Source: Variovorax ginsengisoli (GTDB lineage: Bacteria; Pseudomonadota; Gammaproteobacteria; Burkholderiales; Burkholderiaceae_C). From it: a stretch of 64,000 nucleotides of DNA. This document shows positions 8,022 through 17,197 of the stretch, one piece after another. Every line of letters begins with the position of its first letter. The stretch's first letter is position 1. The notes under the pieces were generated by a model, which was given only the letters and a program-made list of their open reading frames with translations, searched no databases and had not been told where the DNA came from. Location: NCBI RefSeq assembly GCF_030486595.1, contig NZ_JAUJZH010000024.1, positions 1 to 64,000 on the forward strand, written 5' to 3'. The translations under genes were made by a program, and so were the position numbers.

Positions 8022-8912
8022 ATGTCCCACTCTTCGACGCGCATTCGCAAGGCCGTGTTTCCCGTAGCAGGCTTTGGCACCCGATTCCTGCCGGCAACCA
8101 AGGCACAGCCCAAGGAAATGCTGCCGGTGGTGGACAAGCCACTGATCCAGTACGCGGTCGAGGAAGCCTATGCCGCCGGCATCCGCGACATGATCTTCGT
8201 CACCGGACGCAACAAGCGCGCGATCGAGGACCACTACGACACCGCCTACGAACTCGAGTCGCAGCTCGAGGCCAGCGGCAAGGCCGCATTGCTCGAGATC
8301 GCCCGCTCGGTGATGCCCGAGGACATGACCTGCTCCTATGTGCGCCAGCCCCGCATGCTGGGCCTGGGCCACGCAGTGCTGTGCGCCGAGCACCTGGTCG
8401 GCGACGAACCCTTCGCCGTGCTGCTGGCCGATGACCTGATGGTCGGCCCGGACAAGGGCGAGCCGGTGCTGGCGCAGATGACGCGGGTCTTCGATCGCCT
8501 CGGCGGCTCGCTGCTGGCGGTGCAGGAAGTCCCACTGGAACATGTCAAGCGCTACGGCATCGTCGCCGGCGAGGCGGTCGAGGACGGCCTGGTCAAGGTC
8601 AACCGCATGGTCGAGAAGCCCAAGCCCGAGGAAGCGCCCTCGCGCCTGGGCGTGGCCGGCCGTTACATCCTCACGCCGGGCGTGTTCGCCGAGATCCGCA
8701 ACCAGCCCAAGGGAGCCGGCGGCGAGATCCAGCTGACCGACGGCATCGCCGCCCTCATGAAGAAGGAATCGGTCCACGCCTACGCCTACAAGGGCACGCG
8801 CTACGACTGCGGCAGCAAGGAGGGCTTCCTGCAGGCCACCGTCGAACTGGCCCTGGCACACCCGGAGGTGGGCGCGTCGTTCCGCGACTACCTCAAGAGC
8901 CTGGCGCTCTAG
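8022..8912 (+). CDS. galU: UTP-glucose-1-phosphate uridylyltransferase GalU
   Basis: Makes UDP-glucose for envelope polysaccharide and sugar-nucleotide metabolism. The 296 residues are full length for the bacterial family. The N-terminal nucleotide-binding signature KAVFPVAGFGTRFLPATKA is followed by the EMLPVVDKPLIQYAVEEA segment. The start MSHSS places this signature near residue 10, as in homologues; the longer frame overlaps the valS end. The last 20 bases overlap the end of the convergent SGNH hydrolase gene. Confidence 0.97.
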   Translation: MSHSSTRIRKAVFPVAGFGTRFLPATKAQPKEMLPVVDKPLIQYAVEEAYAAGIRDMIFVTGRNKRAIEDHYDTAYELESQLEASGKAALLEIARSVMPEDMTCSYVRQPRMLGLGHAVLCAEHLVGDEPFAVLLADDLMVGPDKGEPVLAQMTRVFDRLGGSLLAVQEVPLEHVKRYGIVAGEAVEDGLVKVNRMVEKPKPEEAPSRLGVAGRYILTPGVFAEIRNQPKGAGGEIQLTDGIAALMKKESVHAYAYKGTRYDCGSKEGFLQATVELALAHPEVGASFRDYLKSLAL

Positions 8913-10020
8913 CTTTAGGAGTCCCGATCGCGGTTTCGAGGAAGCGCAGCACTTCCGCATCGCTGATCGGGGTCAGCTTCAGGCCGAAGGCTTCGTTGAG
9001 GCGCGCCACCAGCGATTGCGCCCACAGCGCATTTGCCACCAGGCCGTAGTGGGAGTCGGCCAGCAGGGCGTTGTTCGGCGTATCGCCGGCGGTGTTTGTC
9101 ACGCGCAGGCTCCCGATCACCAGCGTCTTGAAGGCCGGCTTCCCGGCTGGGTCGCGGGAGCCCCAGCGCGACTTGCTCCACGCCTGATCGTCGAAGAAAG
9201 CCACGTTCGGGTGGTGCTTCGCGATGTCCCTGATGGCCGCGTTGAAGCCGTCGAGCGCCTTGTCGATATTGGCGCTTTCGGCGGCCGACTGCCAGCGCGC
9301 ATGAAACGCCGGATCGTCCGCTTCGTTGCTGATGCCGACCAGCAAGATGCGGGTCGACGGGTGGGCGGCGCGGATCAGGGCGACCGTCCCGCCGATCGCG
9401 TCGGCGCAACGGGTCCTGGCCGCCTGCACTTCAAGCGCCGACGGATCACGCGCCTGCTGATCGAGCACCGGCTTCCAGTCGTTGGTTCCCATCCTGATCA
9501 CCACCACGCCGCGCTTCCACCGCTCGCGATCGAGATCCATCAACTCGACCAGGCGCTGCGCCTGCTGCTGGCGACTGCTCAGCAAGTCGGCGCAGTTGCT
9601 GCCCGTGAAAGCCAGGTTGTAGCGGTAGTCCTCTTTCTTCGGCCATTGTTCGACCGGCAAGCCCAGTGTTTCACGCAGCACGAGCACCCGGGCGCGCTGA
9701 CCCCAGACGCCCCAGGGCCCCTGGTCGATCTCGTTCGGCCGCAGGCGCGCCAGCACCTCGGTCCACTGGAAGGTGCTGGCCTGGAGCGCGCCGCCCCTGG
9801 CAGGCGATCCGGCCGGAAATGTCTGGCGATCCTGGTAGGAGTGGCTGTTCGAATCGCCCAGGACGGCCAGCGGGATCGAGCCGGCAGGGGCGACCGGGCC
9901 TTCGACAGTCGAAGCCATTCCATTGCTCCCGATCGTCAAGACGGCAACGGCGGCCAGCCCGGCGAGGACCACGGCGATGCCGGTGACTGCGATTCGAAAC
10001 ACCGGCCTCATGTGGGTCAT
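8893..10020 (-). CDS. Membrane-anchored SGNH/GDSL-type hydrolase
   Basis: A 375-residue protein with one N-terminal hydrophobic segment (about 8-32) and an extracytoplasmic SGNH hydrolase domain. Family blocks are visible: GDSNSH with nucleophile Ser57, SNCADLL, GTNDW, and near the C-terminus the D..H pair in LLADSHYGL. The family covers carbohydrate esterases, acyltransferases and lipases, and the substrate is not evident. Translation may start at Met1 or Met4. Its 3' end overlaps galU by 20 bases on the opposite strand. It heads no operon: the TusA-like gene ends just seven bases upstream of its start, so it is probably the last gene of that run. Confidence 0.85.
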   Translation of the reverse strand: MTHMRPVFRIAVTGIAVVLAGLAAVAVLTIGSNGMASTVEGPVAPAGSIPLAVLGDSNSHSYQDRQTFPAGSPARGGALQASTFQWTEVLARLRPNEIDQGPWGVWGQRARVLVLRETLGLPVEQWPKKEDYRYNLAFTGSNCADLLSSRQQQAQRLVELMDLDRERWKRGVVVIRMGTNDWKPVLDQQARDPSALEVQAARTRCADAIGGTVALIRAAHPSTRILLVGISNEADDPAFHARWQSAAESANIDKALDGFNAAIRDIAKHHPNVAFFDDQAWSKSRWGSRDPAGKPAFKTLVIGSLRVTNTAGDTPNNALLADSHYGLVANALWAQSLVARLNEAFGLKLTPISDAEVLRFLETAIGTPKARAPGS

Positions 10021-10026
10021 CGCACG

Positions 10027-10254
10027 TCAGCGACGCCGCAGCACGTGGATGAACTCGTCGCCGACCGTCTGCTGGTCGACCAGGTCGTTGCCCGTCTGGC
10101 GCGCAAAGGCCTGGAAGTCGCGCACCGATCCGGCGTCGGTCGACACCACCCTCAGCAACTCGCCGCTGTGCATCTCGTTGAGCGACTTCTTGGCCTTCAG
10201 GATGGGCAAGGGGCAATTGAGGCCGCGGGTATCGAGTTCTTTGTGGATCTGCAT
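10027..10254 (-). CDS. TusA/SirA-family sulfurtransferase-like protein
   Basis: A 75-residue protein of the TusA/YeeD/SirA fold. The family sulfur-carrier motif CPLP follows LDTRGLN, with Cys14 as the expected persulfide residue. The C-terminal RDFQAFARQTGNDLV segment is also typical. True TusA relays sulfur for tRNA thiolation, but related proteins serve other sulfur relays, so I do not assign the name tusA. It is in the same direction as, and downstream of, the cysteine synthase gene with a NUDIX gene between. Confidence 0.9.
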   Translation of the reverse strand: MQIHKELDTRGLNCPLPILKAKKSLNEMHSGELLRVVSTDAGSVRDFQAFARQTGNDLVDQQTVGDEFIHVLRRR

Positions 10255-10280
10255 GGCCGTTCCTTGAAACTGCGACGATT

Positions 10281-10811
10281 CTAGGAGGCTGGCCGCGGCC
10301 ATTCCATGAACTGGGGCTCGTGCCCGCGGGTACGCAGCCAATCCGCCAGCCCATAGCCGGTGCCGGCCGGCCAGCAGCGCAGGTCGGGCAGGTCGTAGAG
10401 CCGGTAGTCCACCAGTTCGGGCGAGAGCGACACCTCGCCGTCGGCCACGGCGTGGTAGACGATGATGACCTGGTTCATGCGCTGGAAATCGTAGACCCCG
10501 ACCAGGTTCAGCTCGCTCGCGTCGAGGTTGGTTTCTTCCTTGATTTCGCGCGCGATGCCCTCCTGCGGCGTCTCGCCGGCCTCCATGAAGCCGGTGATCA
10601 GGGCATAGGCCTTGTGGGCCCAGGCGGCGTTCCGGGCCAGCAGCACCTGGCCGCGGTATTCGATGATGGCGGCCAGCACCGGCGTCGGGTTGTTCCAGTG
10701 GGTCCAGTTGCAGGCCGGGCAGCGCAGGCGCGACTTCGGCCCGCCGTCCTCGGCGAGTTCGATGGAGGCCAGCGGCGTGGCGCAGTCGGGGCAGAACTTG
10801 GGATGGGGCAT
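10281..10811 (-). CDS. NUDIX hydrolase with N-terminal zinc ribbon
   Basis: A 176-residue NUDIX pyrophosphatase. A four-cysteine ribbon at the N-terminus (CPDC ... CPAC) precedes the NUDIX domain. The NUDIX box GFMEAGETPQEG...REIKEET matches G-x5-E-x7-REUxEE; the usual final Gly position is Asn. The zinc ribbon plus NUDIX layout resembles NudC-like NADH/RNA-cap hydrolases, but the protein is shorter and lacks the NudC SQPWPFPxS motif, so the substrate remains open. It starts just five bases after cysM ends. Confidence 0.88.
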   Translation of the reverse strand: MPHPKFCPDCATPLASIELAEDGGPKSRLRCPACNWTHWNNPTPVLAAIIEYRGQVLLARNAAWAHKAYALITGFMEAGETPQEGIAREIKEETNLDASELNLVGVYDFQRMNQVIIVYHAVADGEVSLSPELVDYRLYDLPDLRCWPAGTGYGLADWLRTRGHEPQFMEWPRPAS

Positions 10812-10816
10812 GGGGC

Positions 10817-11719
10817 TCAGGCGGGGAAGACGCCGGTGGACAGGTAGCGGTCGCCGCGGTCGCATACCACGAAGACGATCGTCGCATTCTCGACCGTGCG
10901 GGCGATCTCGAGCGCCACCCACAACGCGCCGGCGGCCGAGATGCCGCCGAAGATGCCCTCTTCGCGCGCCAGCCGGCGGCACATCTCCTCGGCGTTGTCC
11001 TGGCTCACGTTGACCACCTGGTCGACCCGGCTCGGATCGTAGATCTTCGGCAGGTACTCCTGGGGCCACTTGCGGATGCCCGGGATGCGCGAGCCTTCGT
11101 CGGGCTGGGCGCCGACGATGCGCACCGCCGGGTTCTTTTCCTTCAGGAACTTCGACACGCCGGTGATGGTGCCGGTGGTGCCCATCGCGCTCACAAAATG
11201 GGTGATGCGCCCGCCGGTGTCGGCCCAGATCTCGGGCCCGGTGGTCTCGTAGTGGATACGTGGATTGTCGGGATTGGCGAACTGGTCGAGCACCCGGCCC
11301 TTGCCCTGCTGCATCATCTGCTCGGCGAGATCGCGCGCGTATTCCATGCCGCCGCTCTTCGGGGTCAGCATCAGTTCGGCGCCGAAGGCCTTCATGGTCT
11401 GGGCGCGCTCGACCGACAGGTCCTCCGGCATGATCAGCACCATGCGGTAGCCCTTGATCGCCGCCGCCATCGCGAGCGCGATGCCGGTGTTGCCGGAGGT
11501 GGCCTCGATCAGGGTGTCGCCGGGCTTGATCTCGCCGCGCTCCTCGGCCCGCTTGATCATCGACAAGGCCGGTCGGTCCTTGACCGAGCCGGCCGGATTG
11601 TTGCCTTCGAGCTTGCCCAGGATCACGTTGCCCCGCTGGGCGTTGGCCGCGGCGTCGATGCGCTGCAGCGCGACCAGCGGCGTCTTTCCAATCGCGTCTT
11701 CAATCGTCGGATATTGCAT
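10817..11719 (-). CDS. cysM: Cysteine synthase B (O-acetylserine sulfhydrylase)
   Basis: PLP-dependent enzyme forming cysteine from O-acetylserine; CysM-type enzymes can also use thiosulfate. It has 300 residues. The PLP lysine is K47 in NPAGSVKDRPAL, which is the CysM form. The phosphate-binding loop TSGNTGIALA and the later GTTGT loop are intact. The start MQYPTIED is at the usual position. It is the first gene of a minus-strand run with a NUDIX gene and a TusA-like sulfur carrier, a plausible sulfur-linked context. Confidence 0.95.
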   Translation of the reverse strand: MQYPTIEDAIGKTPLVALQRIDAAANAQRGNVILGKLEGNNPAGSVKDRPALSMIKRAEERGEIKPGDTLIEATSGNTGIALAMAAAIKGYRMVLIMPEDLSVERAQTMKAFGAELMLTPKSGGMEYARDLAEQMMQQGKGRVLDQFANPDNPRIHYETTGPEIWADTGGRITHFVSAMGTTGTITGVSKFLKEKNPAVRIVGAQPDEGSRIPGIRKWPQEYLPKIYDPSRVDQVVNVSQDNAEEMCRRLAREEGIFGGISAAGALWVALEIARTVENATIVFVVCDRGDRYLSTGVFPA

Positions 11720-11732
11720 GGAGCCACTGTGC

Positions 11733-11738
11733 CATAAT
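11733..11738 (+). promoter_or_regulatory. Candidate -10 element for tRNA-Leu
   Basis: CATAAT lies 21 bases before the tRNA 5' end. The corresponding -35 would fall over the cysM start region, and no good -35 match is visible there. Low certainty. Confidence 0.35.
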
Positions 11739-11759
11739 TTTGGGCTGCCTTCCTTCCGT

Positions 11760-11844
11760 GCCCGGGTGGTGAAATTGGTAGACGCAGGGGACTCAAAATC
11801 CCCCGCCGCAAGGCGTGCCGGTTCGATTCCGGCCCCGGGCACCA
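11760..11844 (+). tRNA. tRNA-Leu (anticodon CAA)
   Basis: An 85-base class II tRNA. The acceptor stem GCCCGGG pairs with CCCGGGC (11834-11840), followed by discriminator A and an encoded CCA (11842-11844). The anticodon stem GGGGA/TCCCC encloses the loop CTCAAAA, giving anticodon CAA at 11794-11796. A long variable arm and the GGTTCGATTCC T-arm are present. It decodes UUG. Confidence 0.97.
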
Positions 11845-11923
11845 CGTGTTTCGGCGCGCTGGTCAGGTTCGATTGAGGGGGTTGGCTCCATCATGGAGCC
11901 CTCCTCCGACCCTCCAAGGTCTT

Positions 11924-11944
11924 GCCCGCTTCGGCGGGCTTTTT
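11924..11944 (+). terminator. Rho-independent terminator of tRNA-Leu
   Basis: GCCCGC-TTCG-GCGGGC followed by five T. A strong stem with a stable tetraloop, 80 bases after the tRNA. Confidence 0.85.
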
Positions 11945-12105
11945 CTTGGGCGCGACCGGCGCGCGCCGAGTCGCAGGAAATGACAAGACAACCGCCGGCA
12001 TCGAGGAACCGTCCTGAACGGGCGGGTGCCGAAGCCACCTCTACCAGCGCCGGGCGGTCGTCCGCACCGAGTATGCGGCGCGAATCTGACGCCTGCATGA
12101 AGCCC

Positions 12106-12129
12106 CCCGGCAGAAGGGTTTCTGTCGGG
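12106..12129. other. Hairpin after the antiporter gene
   Basis: CCCGGCAGAA and TTCTGTCGGG form a 10-bp stem with one wobble pair around GGGT, just past the antiporter stop on the minus strand. No T-tract follows, so it may be an mRNA 3' end stem rather than an intrinsic terminator. Confidence 0.5.
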
Positions 12130-12143
12130 CGGCGCAGGACGGC

Positions 12144-13400
12144 TCAGGCCGGCGCCTCGACGCCGGCCGCCGGGCGCCGGTCGCGCGTCACCCAGTTGAA
12201 CAGCGGCGTCGCCATCAGCGTCGTGAAGATCGCCATCAGCACCAGGATCGAGAACAGGCCCGGCAGGATGACGCCGGCCTGCAGGCCGATGTTGATGATG
12301 ATCAGCTCCATCAGGCCGCGGGCATTCATCAGGGAACCGATCGCGAGCGCATCGCGCTGGCTCTCGCCGGCCGCCCGCGCCGCGGCCCAGCAGGCGATGC
12401 CCTTGCCGCAGAACGAAGCCGCGAGGATGGCGATGGCACCGAGCAGGATGCCAGGCTCGAACAGCACCGCCAGCCGGGTGTTGAGGCCGGAATAGGTGAA
12501 GAACAACGGCAGCAGGAAGATGACGACGAAGGGCTGCAGCTGTTCGCGCAGCTTCTCGGTCAGCGCACCGCGCGGCAGCGCCGCCCCGAGCAGGAAGCCG
12601 CCGAAGACCGCGTGGATGCCGATGGCGTCCATGGCAAAGGCGCTCAGGCAGAACAGCACCAGCACCACGGCCAGCAGCGACGAACTCAGCGGCGCGTCCG
12701 GACGCACGTGCGCGGCCAGCCGCTTGAGCAGCCGCGAACCCACGAAGACCATGAACAGCGCATAGGCCACGCCGCCGCCGATCGCGGCATAGGCGCCGCC
12801 CCAGGCACCGCCGAAGCTCGCCAGCACCACCGCCAGGATGCACCAAGCCGCGGCATCGTCGACCGCGCCCGCCGTCAATGCCAGGGTGCCGAGCGAGGTC
12901 CCGGCGAGGCCGCGTTCGTGGATGATCCGCGCCAGCATGGGAAAGGCGGTGATGGCGATCGCCGCGCCGAGGAACAGCGCGGCCTCCAGCGGCTTGGCGC
13001 GGGCCGAGAACAGGCCCGGAATCTCGTGCAGCCACGGCGCCAGCGCGAAGGCCAGCACGAACGGCACCAGGATGCCCGCCGCCGACACCGAAGCCGCGCT
13101 GCGGATGCGGCTCTTGAAATGGTCGGCCCGGAATTCGGTGCCGACCAGGAACATGTACAGGCCGACGCCGAGCTGGCCGCCCACGTAGAGCATGGACAGC
13201 GTTTCCTTGGGGAACAGGGCGCGCTGCAATTCGGGAAAGAAAAGCCCGAACAAGGACGGCCCGAGCATCACGCCGGCAATCATCTCCCCCACCACCTGGG
13301 GCTGGCCGATCCAGCGTGCCAGCCGGCCCACGAGCTGGCAGATCGCGATGATGGCGGCGACCTGAAGAAAGAAATAGACGGAGAGCTGGGTCGTGGGCAT
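12144..13400 (-). CDS. Cation:proton antiporter (CPA2/Kef-type)
   Basis: A 418-residue integral membrane protein with about 12-13 hydrophobic segments, of the monovalent cation:proton antiporter-2 family. The early segment IGQPQVVGEMIAGVMLGPSLFG and the ion-site region LTAGAVDDAAAWCIL (the paired Asp motif) are typical. NARGLMELIIINIGL near the C-terminus is also a family hallmark. There is no RCK/TrkA-N domain, so it is a membrane-domain-only member, unlike KefB/C. Transported ions (Na+ or K+) cannot be decided from sequence. It is monocistronic in appearance. Confidence 0.93.
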   Translation of the reverse strand: MPTTQLSVYFFLQVAAIIAICQLVGRLARWIGQPQVVGEMIAGVMLGPSLFGLFFPELQRALFPKETLSMLYVGGQLGVGLYMFLVGTEFRADHFKSRIRSAASVSAAGILVPFVLAFALAPWLHEIPGLFSARAKPLEAALFLGAAIAITAFPMLARIIHERGLAGTSLGTLALTAGAVDDAAAWCILAVVLASFGGAWGGAYAAIGGGVAYALFMVFVGSRLLKRLAAHVRPDAPLSSSLLAVVLVLFCLSAFAMDAIGIHAVFGGFLLGAALPRGALTEKLREQLQPFVVIFLLPLFFTYSGLNTRLAVLFEPGILLGAIAILAASFCGKGIACWAAARAAGESQRDALAIGSLMNARGLMELIIINIGLQAGVILPGLFSILVLMAIFTTLMATPLFNWVTRDRRPAAGVEAPA

Positions 13401-13446
13401 CGCCCGATTTTGCCGTGCCGCGGAGCCCGCCCTGCTGCCGGATGTT

Positions 13447-14376
13447 TCAGCCCGATGCGAGCCCCGCCGCCACCGTCGGATAGCGCAGCCGCAGCCGCAA
13501 CTCGCGCTTCAGCCGGGTGTTGTCGAGCCGCCTCGATTCACCCATGAAGCTCAGCAGCGACAAGGGCAGCTGTGCCTGCGCCTCGTCGCGGGCGATCCGG
13601 GGCGGCAGCGGCAGGCCGTAGAGGCGGGCGGCCAGGTCGATGTAGTCGCCCATCTTGATCTCGCTGTCGTCGCTCGCATGGAACGCGCGCTGCGGGCCGC
13701 CGCGCCACAGCGCCGCCACGCAGGCGCGCGCCAGGTCGTCGGCATGGATGTGGTTGGTGTAGACGTCGTCCTCGGCCCGCAGCACCGGCGTGCCGCGGCG
13801 CAGCCGTTCGCGCGGCGTGCCGCCTTCGCGGTCGGGCGCGTAGATGCCCGGAATGCGCAGGATCCGCACCGCGACGCCGGCACGGCCCAGCCAGCGCACG
13901 GTGCGCTCGGCATCGACGCGGCGGTGCGCGCGCGGCGTCTCGGGCCGCAGCACGCGCGTCTCCGCGACCAGGGCGCCGCCGCAATTGCCGTAGACCCCGC
14001 TGGTCGAGCCATACACGAAGGCCGACGGCAGCGACCGCAGGCGCAGGGCGCGCGCCAGCGCCAGCGTGCGGGCATCGCGCCACCATTGGGCACCCTCCTC
14101 CACGCGCGCCGGTGGCGCCAGGTGCAGCACCCGGGTGGCAAGCCCCGACAGCCGGCGCAGCGAAGCCGGTTGGTCCAGGTCGGCCACGATCGGCGTCAGG
14201 CCGGCCTGCCGCAACTGCGGCACGCGCGCGGGCGACGAGGTCAGCGCGATCAGCTGCAGGCGGCCCCGCAGCAGCCCGGCCGCGCGCATCCCGACGTCGC
14301 CGCAACCGACCACCAGCACGCGTTCGCGCCGGAAGCGTGAAGGCCTCGCCCCGAGGGGGCTGTTGATTGAGGGCAA
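13447..14376 (-). CDS. NAD(P)-dependent epimerase/SDR-family protein (YeeZ-like)
   Basis: About 309 residues if translation starts at the TTG at 14376 (no ATG lies near the domain start). The N-terminal nucleotide-binding motif VLVVGCGDVG is near residue 20, followed by FVYGSTSGVYG and NHIHADDLARA, as in atypical extended SDRs related to E. coli YeeZ. The substrate is unknown. A GTG closer to the VLVVG strand is an alternative start. The gene is divergent from the ferredoxin-reductase gene by only about 40 bases, so the two promoters must overlap. A long upstream extension of the frame is antisense to that gene and is rejected. Confidence 0.8.
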   Translation of the reverse strand: MPSINSPLGARPSRFRRERVLVVGCGDVGMRAAGLLRGRLQLIALTSSPARVPQLRQAGLTPIVADLDQPASLRRLSGLATRVLHLAPPARVEEGAQWWRDARTLALARALRLRSLPSAFVYGSTSGVYGNCGGALVAETRVLRPETPRAHRRVDAERTVRWLGRAGVAVRILRIPGIYAPDREGGTPRERLRRGTPVLRAEDDVYTNHIHADDLARACVAALWRGGPQRAFHASDDSEIKMGDYIDLAARLYGLPLPPRIARDEAQAQLPLSLLSFMGESRRLDNTRLKRELRLRLRYPTVAAGLASG

Positions 14377-14415
14377 AATCCGTTCTCCCTTTTGAGCAGA
14401 AAACGAAGAATACCC

Positions 14416-15480
14416 ATGACCAGCGCAGCGCCGAGCGAGGCGGGCTTCCAGATCACGGTCGAACCGAGCGGACGCCATTTCACCGCCCTGGCCGACGAGA
14501 CCATCCTCGCGGCCGGCATTCGCCAGGGCATCGGCCTCCCCTATGGCTGCAAGGACGGCGCCTGCGGCTCGTGCAAATGCAAGAAGCTGTCGGGCATGGT
14601 CACCCTGGGCCCGCACCAGAGCAAGGCGCTCAGCGCCGAGGAACAGCTCGCCGGCTACGTGCTGACCTGCTGCGCCCGCGCCGAGAGCGACGTGGTGCTC
14701 GAATCGCGCCAGGTGACCGAGGCCGGCGCCTTTCCGATCCGCAAGATGCCGGTGCGGGTGCAGGCGCTCGCCAGACAGTCGCACGACGTGGTGCAGCTGC
14801 GCCTGCAGCTGCCGGCCGGCGAGCCCTTGCAGTTTCACGCCGGACAGTACGTGGAGTTCATCCTGCGCGACGGCACGCGGCGCAGCTACTCGATGGCCAA
14901 CGCGCCCCACACGCTGCAGCAGCCCGGCACCGGCCTTGAGCTGCACATCCGCCACCTGCCCGGCGGCAAGTTCACCGACCACGTCTTCGGCGCGATGAAG
15001 GAAAAGGAAATCCTGCGCATCGAGGGCCCCTACGGCAGCTTCTTCCTGCGCGAGGACTCCGACAAGCCGCTGATCCTGCTGGCCTCCGGCACCGGCTTCG
15101 CGCCGATCAAGGCATTGCTGGAGCACATGAAGTTCAAGGGCATCGAGCGCCCGGCGACGCTCTACTGGGGCGGCCGGCGCCCGGAGGACCTCTACATGGA
15201 CGACTGGGTGCGGGCCCAGCTGCAGCAGATGCCGCAGCTGCGCTACGTGCCCGTGGTCTCCAACGCGGTGCCCGAGGACGACTGGCGCGGCCGCACCGGA
15301 TTCGTCCACCGGGCGGTGCTGGAGGACTTCGACGACCTGTCGGGCCACCAGGTCTATGCCTGCGGCGCGCCGGTGGTGGTCGATTCCGCCAAGCAGGACT
15401 ACGTCGCGCAGCGCGGCCTGCCCGAGGAAGAGTTCTATGCCGACGCCTTCACGACCGAGGCCGACAAGGCCCTGCCTTGA
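14416..15480 (+). CDS. 2Fe-2S ferredoxin-type flavoprotein reductase (CDP-6-deoxy-glucoseen reductase-like)
   Basis: A 354-residue electron-transfer protein. An N-terminal plant-type [2Fe-2S] domain has C45, C50, C53 and C85. It is followed by a ferredoxin-NADP reductase module with the FAD motif RSYSMAN and the NAD(P)-binding LLASGTGFAPIKALLE. This order is that of CDP-6-deoxy-delta-3,4-glucoseen reductase (AscD/RfbI) and of phenol/toluene oxygenase reductases. No dehydratase or oxygenase partner is adjacent, so the acceptor is unknown. The start MTSAAP was preferred over an upstream ATG (14392). Confidence 0.88.
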   Translation: MTSAAPSEAGFQITVEPSGRHFTALADETILAAGIRQGIGLPYGCKDGACGSCKCKKLSGMVTLGPHQSKALSAEEQLAGYVLTCCARAESDVVLESRQVTEAGAFPIRKMPVRVQALARQSHDVVQLRLQLPAGEPLQFHAGQYVEFILRDGTRRSYSMANAPHTLQQPGTGLELHIRHLPGGKFTDHVFGAMKEKEILRIEGPYGSFFLREDSDKPLILLASGTGFAPIKALLEHMKFKGIERPATLYWGGRRPEDLYMDDWVRAQLQQMPQLRYVPVVSNAVPEDDWRGRTGFVHRAVLEDFDDLSGHQVYACGAPVVVDSAKQDYVAQRGLPEEEFYADAFTTEADKALP

Positions 15481-15507
15481 GGACCTGACACAACCCCGAT
15501 GGAATCC

Positions 15508-16479
15508 ATGAAAGCCAGACACTTCCTCCTGACCCTCCTGTCGACCGCCGTCCTGCTAGCCGCCAGTACGACGAGCGCCCAGCAACGGCCGATCCGGCTG
15601 ATCGTCCCCTACGCCGCGGGCGGCCCGATCGACGTCACGGCGCGGGTCCTGGCCGAGCGCGTCAAGGACTCCCTGGGCACCGTCATCATCGACAACAAGC
15701 CCGGCGCGGGCGGCAACATCGGTGCCGATGCGGTGGCCAAGGCGGCCCCCGACGGCCTGACCATCGGCATCGCGGCCACGGCCACGAACGCGGTCAATCC
15801 CTGGCTCTACGCCAAGATGCCCTTCAACGCCGCCACCGATTTCGCGCCGGTGACGCAGATGGTGCGCGTGCCCAACGTGCTGGTGATGAACGCCGACACC
15901 GCGCAGCGGCTCAAGATCAACACCCTGGCCGACCTGATCGCCTACGCCAAGGCCAACCCCGGCAAGCTCAACTACGGCAGCGGCGGCAACGGCAGCGCCG
16001 GCCACCTGGCGGGCGAGATGTTCAAGAAGGAAGCCGGCATCTTCGCGGTGCACATCCCCTACAACGGCGGCAACCCGGCGCAGCTCGCGCTGCTGTCCGG
16101 CCAGGTCGACTTCAATTTCGACAACCTCGCGACGGCGGCGCCGAACATCCGCTCGGGCAAGCTGAAGGCGATCGCCGTGACGACGGCGCAGCGCAGCAGC
16201 GCGCTGCCCGAGGTGCCGACCGTGGCCGCCACGCTGAAGGGCTTCTCGATCGACACCTGGTGGGGCCTGGTCGCACCGGCGGGCACGCCGCCCGAGGTGG
16301 TCGCCAAGCTCAACCATGCCTTCGTCGCCGCGCTCGATTCGCCCGACACCAAGACCCGCTTCGCGACGCTGCTGGCCGAACCCGTGGCCAGCACGCCGGA
16401 TCAGTTCGGCGCCTTCATGAAGACCGAACTGGCCAAGTACGAAAAGGTCGTCAAGGCCACCGGCGCCAAGGTCGACTGA
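15508..16479 (+). CDS. Bug-family tripartite tricarboxylate transporter substrate-binding protein
   Basis: A periplasmic solute-binding protein of about 323 residues with a signal peptide ending near TTSAQQ. Bug/TctC hallmarks include PIRLIVPYAAGGPIDVTAR, the IDNKPGAGGNIGADAVAKAAPDG loop and IPYNGGNPAQLALLSGQVD. It binds an unknown small carboxylate or related ligand. No tctAB genes are beside it. Its TGA abuts the stop of the convergent livF gene with no gap. An alternative ATG lies three codons upstream (15499). Confidence 0.93.
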   Translation: MKARHFLLTLLSTAVLLAASTTSAQQRPIRLIVPYAAGGPIDVTARVLAERVKDSLGTVIIDNKPGAGGNIGADAVAKAAPDGLTIGIAATATNAVNPWLYAKMPFNAATDFAPVTQMVRVPNVLVMNADTAQRLKINTLADLIAYAKANPGKLNYGSGGNGSAGHLAGEMFKKEAGIFAVHIPYNGGNPAQLALLSGQVDFNFDNLATAAPNIRSGKLKAIAVTTAQRSSALPEVPTVAATLKGFSIDTWWGLVAPAGTPPEVVAKLNHAFVAALDSPDTKTRFATLLAEPVASTPDQFGAFMKTELAKYEKVVKATGAKVD

Positions 16480-17196
<717 letters not shown>

Positions 17197-17197
17197 C

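Larger units (their letters stand above)
11845..12143. other. Intergenic stretch after tRNA-Leu, no gene seen
   Basis: About 300 bases between the tRNA and the end of the antiporter gene. It holds a short near-perfect dyad (GGCTCCAT-C-ATGGAGCC, 11884-11900), a terminator at 11924-11944 and a hairpin at 12106-12129. The small open frames across it have no recognisable start signal or family resemblance. Confidence 0.6.

Noticed and set aside
11793..12495. Small frames over tRNA-Leu and the region after it
   Set aside because: They cross the tRNA or its terminator or run antisense to the antiporter gene, and have no plausible start signal.
15508..16479. Missing LivK of the liv cluster
   Set aside because: The motifs are those of Bug/TctC proteins, not of periplasmic leucine-binding proteins, and the gene is on the opposite strand.
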